Shown: piece by piece, positions 35,900 to 45,856 of the stretch
How positions within the stretch are numbered: the stretch's first letter is position 1
How the letters are laid out: each line of letters begins with the position of its first letter
Source of the DNA: Cryptomeria japonica
Lineage: Eukaryota; Streptophyta; Pinopsida; Cupressales; Cupressaceae
Length of the DNA stretch: 64,000 nucleotides
Direction of reading: 5' to 3'
Assembly (NCBI RefSeq): GCF_030272615.1
Contig: NC_081409.1
Location: 911,552,340 to 911,616,339, forward strand
Program-made: the position numbers and the translations under genes
Notes under the pieces: model-generated
The model's database searches: none
Seen by the model: the letters and a program-made list of their open reading frames with translations, nothing else
What the model was told of the DNA's origin: nothing

Positions 35900-37864
35900 C
35901 TACTTCCTTCCTTTCCAACCTGTACTCACATCACAAAATGGATTAGAAACAGAACATGCTTTGGTGTGTCCTTGTCTAGGACATGGTTGCTCATAACTAG
36001 TCTGTACATCTGCTCTTCTCTGATCCACTTGCTGTACCTGCAACTTCTCTTTCACATCCACATATCCCTGCTCAACAATAGGACATTTTACTGAACCAAC
36101 TTGTACAAAAGATAAATCCCATAAATCATCATGAAGAGGACTATTCTTCCTCATAGTCTGCTGCAAATTAACATCTTCCTTCCAACCAGTATCTTCTTGT
36201 TTTTCAACCTGCCTTATCATTGGTAAATGCTCCCCAAAACATATTATAGGATGCTCTTTCAAGACCCCCAAATGTAAAGGATTCAACTTATATTTTTGAC
36301 CATCTTTATGAACCAAATATGTGTTATCAAAACCATCATGTATTGTTCTTCTACTATGTTGCCAAGGTCTTCCTAATATCAAATGTGCACAAGTCATAGG
36401 AACCACATCACATAATACCTTATCTTGATATGGACCAATAGAAAAATTCACATAAGCCTTCAAACTAACCTCTACATGCTGTTGTTGGGTGACCCAAGTG
36501 GCCTTGTAGGGATTAGGATGGTCAAATGGTACAATTCCTAACTTGGTTATCATATCAAGAGACACAAGATTACTATGTGATCCTGAATCAATGATTACCT
36601 TACATATCTTTCCTTTGCATAAACAAGTAGTTCTAAAGATTGTTACCTTTGGTTCTTGCTGAAGTTTCTCACCTTGCCTTACCATCAAGAAGTCACCTTC
36701 AAGAACTGGGTCTACTCTCTTTGATTCTTCTTTCTTCTCATCTTCTTGTACCATATACACTCTTCTATCTCTGCCTTGTTCTGATTCATTCCACTTAGGG
36801 CATCTGAATGATTGGTGCCCAATCTCATTGCAATGAAAACACTTACCTGTAAAGATTCCACTTCCTCTTCCTCCTCCAAATCTACCACCTCTAGGGTTGT
36901 ATCCTCCTCTTGGTTCTGAAAAACTTTCTTTGCCTTTCTCATTGTTGCCTTGCCCTTGATCTCTATTACCTCTTCCTCTATTAGAAATGCCTCCTCTTCC
37001 ACCATTACTTGATCTTTCTTGTTTTCTCTTCAACTTCTCCTCAGCCCTAATGGCCAACTGATAGCATTCACCCAAGGTTCTAGGTACTTGTAGACCAATC
37101 TCATCTTGTAAGTTGTATCTCAAGCCATTTATATACCTGGCTATTTTCTCCTCTTCTTCCTCATATCCTCCTCTAATACTAAGCTTGTGAAATTGCTCAG
37201 TATAAGCCATTACATCCATTTCTTTTTGCTTCAGATTTTGCCTCATCCTCTTCACATGAATGGTATAATCAGAAGGTAGGAACTGCTCCTTCATCAAACT
37301 TCTCATCCTTGACCATGTAGACACTTTTGTTAATCCTCTTACCATCCTATCATTTTGAAAACTAGTCCACCATGTCAATGCTGTACCTCTCAACTTTGTC
37401 TTTGCAAATTTCACTTTCTTCTCCTCTTCCATTTCTTCAAACTCAAAATAGTTATCCAAGGCATCAAGCCATCCCAACACCTCTTCACTATCCATCTTCC
37501 CCTGATAGATAGGCAAATCAATATGACTCTTACCTCCACTACCTTGTACTGCCTTCAGCAATCTAACAAACCTTCTTTCTTCAGGGTCATCTATGTCATT
37601 TGTTGGCTGCTCTTGGTCTGCTACCTCATTCACTTCTTCTTCATCATTGTTCCCTATGTTGTCTTGCTCCATTCTTCTTCTTCTATCCCTCTCAAGGTTT
37701 TCTATCCTTGCTTGCATATTCTCTCTTTCTCTTCTCCATTGTCTTTCTTCTCTTGCTTTAGCCTGCTCTCTTGCTGCATCTTGTTCCCTTCTTTCCCTTC
37801 TGTCCCTTTCTAGGATTTCCTTCAATTCTTGTAGTTCTCTTGCCAATTGATTCTTAGGTGCCAT
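35900..37864 (-). CDS. gag: Element D Gag-protease polyprotein
   Basis: Uninterrupted 654-codon frame. The ATG at 37864 (MAPKNQLARELQEL) is chosen because the few codons upstream have only a TTG. Order: charged coiled-coil region (residues ~5-75, ERDRRERREQ type); Gag core (~110-260: VLGWLDALDNYFEF, LRGTALTWWTSFQ, MKEQFLPSDYTIHVKRMRQN); Gly/Arg-rich linker; CCHC knuckle CFHCNEIGHQSFRC (~345); aspartic protease with intact IIDSGSHSNLVS (~430) and HLILGRPWQ (~500). It would form particles and mature them. No pol follows. It is the only complete retroelement gene in the window. Expression is unknown. Confidence 0.92.
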   Translation of the reverse strand: MAPKNQLARELQELKEILERDRRERREQDAAREQAKAREERQWRRERENMQARIENLERDRRRRMEQDNIGNNDEEEVNEVADQEQPTNDIDDPEERRFVRLLKAVQGSGGKSHIDLPIYQGKMDSEEVLGWLDALDNYFEFEEMEEEKKVKFAKTKLRGTALTWWTSFQNDRMVRGLTKVSTWSRMRSLMKEQFLPSDYTIHVKRMRQNLKQKEMDVMAYTEQFHKLSIRGGYEEEEEKIARYINGLRYNLQDEIGLQVPRTLGECYQLAIRAEEKLKRKQERSSNGGRGGISNRGRGNRDQGQGNNEKGKESFSEPRGGYNPRGGRFGGGRGSGIFTGKCFHCNEIGHQSFRCPKWNESEQGRDRRVYMVQEDEKKEESKRVDPVLEGDFLMVRQGEKLQQEPKVTIFRTTCLCKGKICKVIIDSGSHSNLVSLDMITKLGIVPFDHPNPYKATWVTQQQHVEVSLKAYVNFSIGPYQDKVLCDVVPMTCAHLILGRPWQHSRRTIHDGFDNTYLVHKDGQKYKLNPLHLGVLKEHPIICFGEHLPMIRQVEKQEDTGWKEDVNLQQTMRKNSPLHDDLWDLSFVQVGSVKCPIVEQGYVDVKEKLQVQQVDQRRADVQTSYEQPCPRQGHTKACSVSNPFCDVSTGWKGRK

Positions 37865-37903
37865 AACTACGCTTACCAAACCTTCACCGGATCTTTTACT
37901 GAT

Positions 37904-37915
37904 GCTCTGATACCA
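37904..37915 (-). promoter_or_regulatory. Element D primer-binding site, tRNA-iMet
   Basis: On the minus strand TGGTATCAGAGC, a 12/12 match to the initiator tRNA-Met site, starts two bases after the 5' LTR. Confidence 0.93.
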
Positions 37916-37917
37916 CT

Positions 37918-38072
37918 TGATGCAGAGAGATCAACTCTGGAACTCTCCCTAAGGATTAAATCAACTCAAGGAGACACATCAAAGGATCCTCTACATGCTA
38001 GGTGATTCAAAACCAAACTCAACTCAACACACCCAACCAAGGATAGCATCAAAATGGTTTGTTTCGGCATCA
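37918..38072 (-). repeat. Element D 5' LTR
   Basis: 155 bp, TG...CA in element orientation, paired with 34139-34290. It is directly followed on the plus strand by the TSD cctaa. Confidence 0.9.
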
Positions 38073-38077
38073 CCTAA

Positions 38078-38792
38078 TAAACCTTCTAAGAGTAGACCTA
38101 TACCTCCTCGTCATGATGGACTTGGTCTTCTCCCTAAACCAAATATTCCTCCTTTGTATGGAGCAGTCCCTCCTCCTTCTTTTTATAGAGAGAAGGGACC
38201 TTCTTCTTCTCCTATTATCCAGCCTAAGAGATCACAACCTAAACACCCAAGTGATAAGGATGAGAACATTCCTCCTCCTCAATCTTCTTCACTTCCTACT
38301 AAGACTAGACGAAATCGTTCGGCATGTGAATGCCGGCGAAAGCGTCGTCTTAGAGCTCAAACTTTGCAATCCCCAAAAACACCTTCAACAAGCATTATTC
38401 CATTTTCTCCTCAGCCGACAATTGAGTCAAGATCTCCTAAACATAAGATGCATGATGGTCTTGATCCTGTGCGAGTTAAAGATCCTATTTTTATAAATCT
38501 TGATGATAATATAGATGAAAATTTTATTCATGATGAAAATGCTACTTCTCCTGTTCATTCTGATAGTGAATATGAACTTGTTGATATTGATAACCATTTA
38601 TCTAATGAATTTTCTAAAGCACTTATCCTAGCTCCTAGACAAGAACAATGTGGCTTGGAACACGAACATAGCCCTTGTTTGGATCTTGTGATAGCTCCAT
38701 CTGCTGTGTTGGATGTTCCTCCTCTAGCGTGTTCCCTGCCTTCCCGAAACATTGATCAGCAAGATCGGGGGGTAGATGACGTGCTAGACTAG
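38078..38792 (+). pseudogene. gag: Element C copy 1 gag, C-terminal part
   Basis: Resumes the frame that D interrupted (NKPSKSRPIPPRHDGLGLLP) and ends at a TAG, 38790-38792. It is proline-rich, then strongly basic (KTRRNRSACECRRKRRLRA near 38310-38360), then acidic (INLDDNIDENFIHDENA, HSDSEYELVDID). The basic block could bind RNA or act as a nuclear signal; that is inference. Copy 2 has the same tail, so this non-Pol tail is part of the family's gene. In copy 1 it is now separated from the start by 3.9 kb of element D. Confidence 0.85.
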
Positions 38793-39520
38793 TTACATTA
38801 GCATAGCAGATTCTCTCCTCCTCTCTTGTGTTACTTCTTCTATATGTTATTCTCATTCTTCTATTTGTTGTCCTTAGTGTTGTCTACTTGAGGACGATGC
38901 AAAGCATTGAGATCTCTTTTGGTCTCTCTCATGTTGACTCAAAAGACACATGTGTTCCCTTCTTCTAGGTGACCTTCCTTGATTGGGGAATAAAGAACAA
39001 TTATGCATACATACATATGATATACATGAATTATCATACAGCATACTGACCCCGAGGAAAGCGAAGTCACCTCGTGCTTTGTGTTTTGTGTCTATTATCC
39101 TTGGGTTTATCTCACACTTGGGGGCTAAATCCTTGCGATAACGTGCTCCTTTCCTTTCTCATTTCTTATGTGTATCACTACGTTAAAACAATCACCCCCG
39201 TTGAGGCCTGTGCGATCGCTTTAACGTAGGGGGGCATACACCCTGTCTATCCCTTCAGGATACATGAAAATTTCTTGGAGAACTCAGCTTTGCCTTGAAA
39301 ATTTTCGGTATTTCTCTTGCATGACTCATAGTGAGGGAACCTTTTTACTGACAGTCATGGTTCTCCCTCGTGATCTTCCCTTTTACTTTGTCAATCGAAG
39401 TCGTAAGATCCTTAGTCCACTGGGGGCTTGGTGTGTCTTGCCTCCTTGACGTGGTGAAAGTTTTTCAATGTTGTTTCCTTGTACTTTACCGGAAGTATGA
39501 GCATACGCCTATACTCCCGC
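38793..39520 (+). other. Element C copy 1 3' untranslated region
   Basis: Conserved with copy 2 (62906-63642). It holds two candidate hairpins. The first is ctacgttaaa (39178-39187) with tttaacgtag (39220-39229). The second is gagggaacc (39333-39341) with ggttctccctc (39359-39369). No coding signal. Confidence 0.65.
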
Positions 39521-39536
39521 TAAAGTGGGGGCTAAA
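39521..39536 (+). promoter_or_regulatory. Polypurine tract of element C copy 1
   Basis: taaagtgggggctaaa directly precedes the 3' LTR. It is identical in copy 2 at 63642-63657. Confidence 0.8.
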
Positions 39537-40774
39537 TGTAGCATCCTAAAATTGTGACACTTGCAATTTTGACTGCATTTCAGTCTTCACGATGGCGACG
39601 CAACACGCAACCTGAATGGAGACCCCGAAACCTGATTACGACACCAAAAACTGCATTTTCAAGCACCCTGGCCTGAACCTCCTTTGCACCCTGCTGTCCC
39701 GGGAGGTGGGACCAGAGCGCCCAGCGCCCTGGTCCTTCAAGACCAGGGCGCCCAGCGCCCTGGTCCCTGGGTCCTATTTTGGGCCCGGTCTCTTTTGGAC
39801 TTCGGGTCTTTATGTTTGCAAATTGGAAAATTATCTTTCCTGGTCGGCCTAAGGTCGGGAAAATCAGTCTATCAGCCCTAAATGACAAGTATATAAACTC
39901 CATTTTTCTCTCCCATTTAGGTAGAGGAAATGTAGGAAGGTCATATGTGTACAAGCGTGGAAACTGTACTCAAGCATTCAAGCATTCAAGCATTCAAGCA
40001 TTCCTTCTAAGTCTCCATTCAAGGCTAAGTGTTGCATTCAAGGCAAGGATTCAACCATTGAAGAGGAGATCACTTACTACATACTACTACATACAATAAA
40101 CAACAACATCTATACCTTCGCACATAAGGATACAAACATCCTTACAACAAGGTATTAGTACTTGTTTTACATTACAGACATTTACATTTACAGCATTGCT
40201 CATTTCTTGGTTAATTCCAAAACCGGGGTTTGACCTAAAGGCAAACCCCTAATCCCTAACCCCCCAATCGTCTTCGCTTTTCTGTGTGTAGGTTGCAGGT
40301 ACGCGGCTGAAATTGAAGATCCGGAATCCTTGTGCAGAGACGAACAGATCCCCCTTCGTTTCGCGGATTTTTCGGAGGACCGTGGCGCTCGGGCGCCATC
40401 GTCCCGGCAACTTTCGCTCAAATTTGCAGGACAGCGCCGTATCGACATTTTACTGCTAATTCCAGGTCCGCAGCTTCATCCTATATCCCTATCTCAGTTT
40501 ATAAGCGAATCTTTGTCACTTTCTATGCATTCCTAGCTTAATTCTTCTATGCACATTCTTTACAAAAGAGGGTAGCCTTGTTGTCATAACCCTTGAAACA
40601 CATTTAGCATCCAATCTTGCATTGTGTGGGATTGGATCTTGTGGGTTTCAACCCCTCTTTTGAATGTAAAGTCTCCCAAGTGAAAACCATCAACCCTAGC
40701 GACCTCCCTTCTCTCTCCTTGGAGTTGGAAGAGGGGAGAGAAACTAGGGTACGATCGCGATTTTCTGCTTTACA
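39537..40774 (+). repeat. Element C copy 1, 3' LTR
   Basis: 1238 bp with TATATAAA at 39890-39897. It contains two GGACC hairpin units (39708-39765) against one in the 5' LTR. The second is a perfect 11-bp stem with a 3-base loop (gaccagggcgc-cca-gcgccctggtc, 39741-39765). Confidence 0.93.
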
Positions 40775-40779
40775 GATTC

Positions 40780-41850
40780 ATGAGATAGTTTTTAAGTGTC
40801 TGAAATGCTTGCTGGCATCGGGCATCCCACTGAAAGCGGATGTTCTTGTGTAGCAGGTGTGTAAATGGGTGACACTTATCAGCCAGTTGTGCAATGAATC
40901 TTCGGATGGATTGAAGCCGTCCTTGTAGTGTCCTTAGCTGACTGATATTCTTTGGAGGTGGCATGTCCATGATTGCTTTTACCTTTGCTAGGTCGACCTC
41001 AATACCTTTGCTTCAGACAATGTATCCTAGAAGCTTCCCGGAGGTTACTCCAAAGACACATTTCTTTGGGTTGAGTCGAACATGATATTGATCCAGTCTA
41101 TCAAAGATTCTCTCTAATATGTCTAAATGACCTTCTCTAGTGAGTGATTTTGCTAGTAAGTCATCCACATAATCTTCCATCATAGTATGCATCATGTCAT
41201 GGAAGATGGTGGTCATTGCTCTTTGATAGGTCACTCCTGCATTCTTTAGACCGAAAGGCATTACATTCCAGCAATATGTGCCCCATGGACATGTGAAGGC
41301 TATCTTATGTTGGTCCTCTGGTGCGATCTTTATTTGATTGTATCCTGAAAAGCCATCCATGAGTGAAAGCATGGCATGTCCTGCTGTCAGATCCACTATG
41401 ATGTCGATATTTGGAAGGGGGAAGTCATCCTTAGGACATGCCTTATTTAGATCTCTGAAGTCAGTACAAATGCGGATGCCCCCTTTTGGTTTGCCAACTG
41501 GCACAATATTGGAGATCCATTCTGCATAATCAATTGGTCTAATGAAACCAACATCTAGGAGTTTCTTGAGTTCTGTTTTGACTAGCACTTCAATCTGGGG
41601 ATGCATCTTACGAAGCTTCTGCTTGACAGGTTTGGCTCCTTCTGCGACGGTGAGGTGATGCATGACTAAATCAGGATCAAGCCCAGGCATGTCTGCATAT
41701 GACCATGCGAAGTTGATCTGACGCTTCTGGAAGAACTCTATAAATTTAGGCTGTTCCTTTGGAGTGAGAAGAGATGCCAGATGTATGATATGAGGATTTT
41801 CAGGAGTCCCCACATTGTACTCTTTGGTTTCCTCGATGAGAATCGTTGAT
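40780..41850 (-). pseudogene. pol: Gypsy B reverse transcriptase
   Basis: Minus-strand RT. MHPQIEVLVKTELKKLL, RICTDFRDLNKACPKDD near 41455, SLMDGFSGYNQI near 41350, WNVMPFGLKNAGVTYQ near 41250 and the catalytic YVDD at 41160-41171 are all intact. The stretch 41813-41013 is open for 266 codons. A TGA then interrupts just after LLGYIV, and the connection (DMPPPKNISQLRTLQGRLQS) runs to 40780, where element C cuts the frame. A TGA at the N-terminal edge (~41850) stands where A has Arg in QERSSIL. Confidence 0.92.
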
Positions 41851-43070
41851 CATTCCTGTTGTGTACTATCAGGGAGAATGTCAAACCCTTGATCCTCAGG
41901 CACCTCAGAGAGGTTTTCACCATTGGATATGCTCTTTCTTTTTACTTTTGTCGGATCAAACAGTGCCACAGTGTGGTTTTCACTGGAAGATCCATGTTTT
42001 AGTGTTATATTTTTGCAGCTAAAAGGTTTGGCATCCACCCCGAAGTATGCTGCGCTATTAAGTTCAATGGCGAATCCAGCTTTGTGATCCCTGCTTGGTA
42101 GGTTATCCCTTAATTCCAAAAAGTCAATGATAGCCTCATCGTTTTGGAAGAAGTCAAGACATGGGGGATTTGGTTGGTTCCATTCGATGAGTTCAGGGTG
42201 GATAATGGGCATTACTTCATCGATTAGGTTAAGTGTGTTAGATGTATCAGTGAGGGTTAAGACATTATGGTGAAGGTCGTTAATGGTACTCTCCCTATCA
42301 GAATCAGGCATAGGATGAGACATAGGGTCTGTGGAAGACGTTTCCAGCTCAGGAACCTAAGTGGTCTTTATCTGTGCTTCTCCGTAAACAGGGATATCTT
42401 TGCATGGCAGAGGTAGTGATGCATCTTCCTCATCTGAAGTATTAAGTTGTACCAAATCAAATTCCCATTCATGTGAGTCGGTCTCTGAATCACTTTCCAG
42501 CATCCGATTGCTATACCATACTGGGATGTCTTTTGAGTTAAACATTGCAGGTGTGATTGGTTGATGTACCTTTGTATTGATCGGTGCTACAGGAAGTTTG
42601 ATGGGGATAAAAGAATCTGGCACAGGAAGTATCGGCAGTGTTGACTCAGTGGCTTCTACGAGAACTGCTGGTACCATAGATGCTGTTGCGGGTTCTAATA
42701 CAGTTGCTGCTGCTAATGGTACTATGGATGTAATGGCTGCTGCGAATGGGATTACTGGTTTGATTGGTGGGATGATTGGTATTGTAGATGGTTGTGTTGG
42801 GGTTGTGAGCCTCGATGGGGCAGTCGGGATGGTGCTTGAAGCTGCTTTGATAATGAAAGGTGTCCGCTTTGCAGTAGGTGGACAAAATGGTTTGCTGGGT
42901 TTTCCTTTGAACTTGAGTTTAGGAAAGATCTCTTTTTCAAAGCCGAGGCTTGTATTACCTTTGGGCTTGAATTCTGGCAGCAGGGGTTCATGTCATCCTT
43001 GTTTGCAATATCCCAAAGCACTTTGACCATCATACCCCATTCTTTGCATAATGAGGAGACCTTTGCCATA
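41851..43070 (-). pseudogene. G-patch-like domain and linker of gypsy B
   Basis: Directly downstream of the protease frame, in the same frame after one TAG, 43070-42936 reads MQRMGYDGQSALGYCKQG, a TGA, then HEPLLPEFKPKG and SLGFE. The G-patch pattern matches element A at 12101-12232. After it comes a long low-complexity stretch rich in Pro, Ile, Ala and Thr, then an acidic segment (ESDSETDSHEWEFDLV near 42470) similar to the DSNEYEWG segment of A. Further TAG and TGA stops lie near 42357 and 41850. Confidence 0.7.
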
Positions 43071-44564
43071 CTATTCTATAGGAAGTGTAACTCGTGGTTT
43101 ATCAGTGGTGATGGGATCTTTATAGATCCATTCCGCCAGGTCCTCATCTTGTGTTTCTTCCTCTTGACTCTTTCCAAGAACGAAAGGTGTCAAAGCACAT
43201 GATGGTATGTTTAGTGGTTGCTGGAGTACCTGCTGTGGTTTACCATGAGTTCTAGGAGAAGTGGGCATTTGTCCCACACAAAAGAGTTGACTCAAGTTGT
43301 ATTCCCCAGGACCTTCCTCTACTATCTTCATCTTAAGCTTTTCTTGCTTGGGTATAATGGTGTTTGAACGGGAAAGAGAGGCGGGACTTATATATGATGT
43401 GGAGGAAATGGCTTCTCTATTATTAGGAACGGTAATCTCTGGTTGATGGTTGATATTATGGAAATATGCAAAGGGATTTGCGTCACCCAGAATTGTGATC
43501 TCTACACCGTTATGTGGGAACTTGATACATTGATGGTAGGTAGATGGAACGGCTTGCATGGCATGTATCCAAGGTCTTCCTAACAATAGATTGTATGGCA
43601 GAGGAAGGTCCAGAACCTGACAAATGATGTGCTTTACCACGGGGCCCACTCGGATTGGTAGTACCACAGCTCCTTTGGATGAACGCTCCGCATCGTCATA
43701 GGCTTTGATTGTGATCTTCTGACGAGGATCCACTGATTCGACCGCATATCCCAATGCTGTGACCAACTGCAGTGTGCAAATATTTAAGCCTGCTCCATTA
43801 TCGATCAAGACTCGCTTGATCCTATGCTGGTTAATAAATCCTTCGATGTGGAGTGAGGCATTATGTGGTTGTTGGAAGGAAGAGCTGTCACTTTCAGAAA
43901 AAGTGAGACAAGGTGATGACTTTAGACTTCCAACCATGGCTTGAAATTGGTCCGTATTTAGATTTGCGGGGACTGATGCTTCTTGGAGTGCTTGATCCAA
44001 GATAGTTTTATGAGATGGCGATAGACGCAAAAGCTCTAAAATGAATATAAGTGCAAGGGTTTTGTCTAATTGTTCCACAAGATTGTACTGCTTTGGGATG
44101 GAGGTGGTGCCTTGTGGAGCTGCCTTGACGGTAACTTTGCCACGACGTGTAACAACATTGCAATTTGAGTTTGGATTTTTGAAGGTTATGGTTGCAACTT
44201 GTTCATCGGCATCATACAGATGATTTACAGTGTAATTATACGCAGCCTGCGTATAATCAGTGGTATCAGTGCCTCGTCTGGAAGTGGAAGGATCCCTTTG
44301 ATCTTGTGATGGAAGTGGATTTTTGAACATCAGATGATCATTATTGGTTGTTTTTGGGTTATGTCCTTCAATTTCAATTTCTCCTTGATCAATAAGATCC
44401 TGAATGAGATCTTTCAATCGGTGATAATTACTTGTCTTGTGTCCTCTTCCTTGATGGAATTCACAGTGTTCAGTATCTCTCCACCATGCCGGTTTGACCT
44501 GAGGCTCATAGTTTGATAGCTTAGGTAGAGTGACCAAATTTTGAGAAATGAGTTGTCGCAACAC
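43071..44564 (-). pseudogene. pol: Gypsy B Gag C-terminus and protease
   Basis: 497 open codons on the minus strand. Knuckle-like CEFHQGRGHKTSNYH near 44450. The protease site LIDNGAGLNICT is near 43790-43810, with LLGRPWIHAMQAV near 43570 and HQCIKFPHNGVEI near 43510. The same order as element A (10650-11980) confirms the call. The active site has D-N-G. The frame ends with TAG at 43071-43073, directly before the G-patch segment. Confidence 0.88.
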
Positions 44565-45856
44565 TGTTTCAATGGGTTCCCCTAAGGGAGTGTATGTGCG
44601 TTTCTGTTTTTGCTAACGAGGTCTAGGTTCATCATGAGATGTGATGCGACCTTGATTAGAAGGAACATTTGTGTTGTTTTGAGGCAGAGGATTTTGTCCG
44701 GCAAACCAAACCACAGGTTGTGCGTTTTGGATAGTCCTGGCATCCACAACCCCATCATTGACGATATTCTTGTTTTTATTCCAGAAGTTTGGTTTATCGC
44801 TGTTGAAGCGTGGGCGAGGACCATCTTTTGGTTCATTAAAGATTTTGATGAGTCCCTTCTTGATAAGTGCCCTTTCACACTTCAAACCCTTGGTGATCAT
44901 ATCATTAAAAGAGTTTGTGTCTTTGACATCCAGGTGAAATTCCATTTCTTCGTTTAAGTTGGAAATGAATATTTCCACTAGTTCTCGTTCAGGTAACTAA
45001 ACAGAACATCTGCTAGACATTTGACGCCATCGTTGCAGGAATACTGAGAATTGCTCACCTGGTTTTTGTTTGGTGTTGCATAGATCAGCCATGGTGACAT
45101 TGCGTTCAATGTTATGAGAGTAATGAGCTAGGAACTTCTGGATGAGTTCCTCAAATGTTCTAATGCCACCTGGTAGTCGAGAAAACCATGATGTGGTTGT
45201 TCCTCCCAAGCTTTGGGGAAAAAGGCGCATTAGGTAGGTGTCTTCATATGCCACTTCAAGACAAGCAGAATGAAATTCTCTGACATGATCACGAGGATCT
45301 CCCTTTCCTCTATATTTTTCAAATTTGGGTGTTTCGAATCCTCGTGGAAATGGTGGCATGTAAAGATCCCTATCAAAAGGATAGGGACAGATGTCATTGA
45401 GTGAGAATTGGTTAGTCTTGACACCACTATGAAGTTGTTGGGCGAGATTCTCGACTTGTTGCCGCAACATCTCCATTTCATTTGGAGGAGGAGGTGGCGG
45501 GTTACCTCGAGGAATGTTATATCTGATGGGATCTCTACCTCTTTCCTCTTCATGGCGACTTTGTCTTTCTGATGCTTGTCTTAATTGGGCAAGATCAAAG
45601 TCAGAGGGGAGTTTTTGCTCCTTCTTGAGCGAGTCTTAAGAAGTGAGCATCCGCATTGCTCCTAAGTATTTTGTCAAAAAGTCTGTTAAAGAAAGGGTTA
45701 TGCTGAGCCCTTTCTATTGTTGCAGGAGTGGGAGTACTTGGGTTTTCGTCATCTGCATTTCCTCCAAGTGCTTCTTGAAATTCATTGAGATTGTCCTCTT
45801 CTTCTTCTTCCATTTCTATTTCTCGTTGTCTTGACCGTGATCGGGTTTGAGGCATT
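44565..45856 (-). pseudogene. gag: Gypsy B gag
   Basis: Likely start MPQTRSRSRQREIEM at about 45856, in a 119-codon stretch that runs further upstream. An acidic EEEEED run follows, then a shift near 45605. The Gag core (GDPRDHVREFHSACLEVAYE, YLMRLFPQSLGG, FEELIQKFLAHYSHN) is open in 45476-44997, ended by a TAG. The next piece (44978-44613) contains EIFISNLNEEMEFHLD and also ends with a TAG before QKQKR. Both fit a CAG-to-TAG origin. Inactive. Confidence 0.87.

Larger units (their letters stand above)
34139..38072 (-). mobile_element. TR-GAG element D
   Basis: 3.93-kb minus-strand element inserted in the gag of C, with TSD cctaa at 34134-34138 and 38073-38077. LTRs are very short: 152 bp (34139-34290) and 155 bp (37918-38072). 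It has a perfect tRNA-iMet primer site and one intact Gag-protease frame, but no RT or integrase. This is the build of plant terminal-repeat retrotransposons with a GAG domain (TR-GAG). Movement would need pol proteins from another gypsy element. It is the innermost, hence youngest, layer of the stack. Confidence 0.92.
29118..40774 (+). mobile_element. Gag-only LTR element C, copy 1
   Basis: Plus-strand element inside B pol. LTRs are 29118-30317 and 39537-40774 (TGTAGC...TTTACA). The TSD is gattt at 29113-29117 versus gattc at 40775-40779; the one difference is a C/T change. Without element D it is about 7.7 kb. It contains a leader and one long gag-type gene, but no RT, RNase H or integrase. 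A second copy (56997-64000) has the same layout, so missing pol is a family property and not a local deletion. Confidence 0.92.

Noticed and set aside
36712-37005. Second minus-strand open frame inside D gag (Glu-rich).
   Set aside because: It is the shifted reading of the Gly/Arg-rich linker of Gag and has no support of its own.
37355-37850. Leu/Ser/Phe-rich plus-strand open stretches opposite D gag.
   Set aside because: Complement of the Glu/Arg-rich coiled-coil coding region. No independent evidence.
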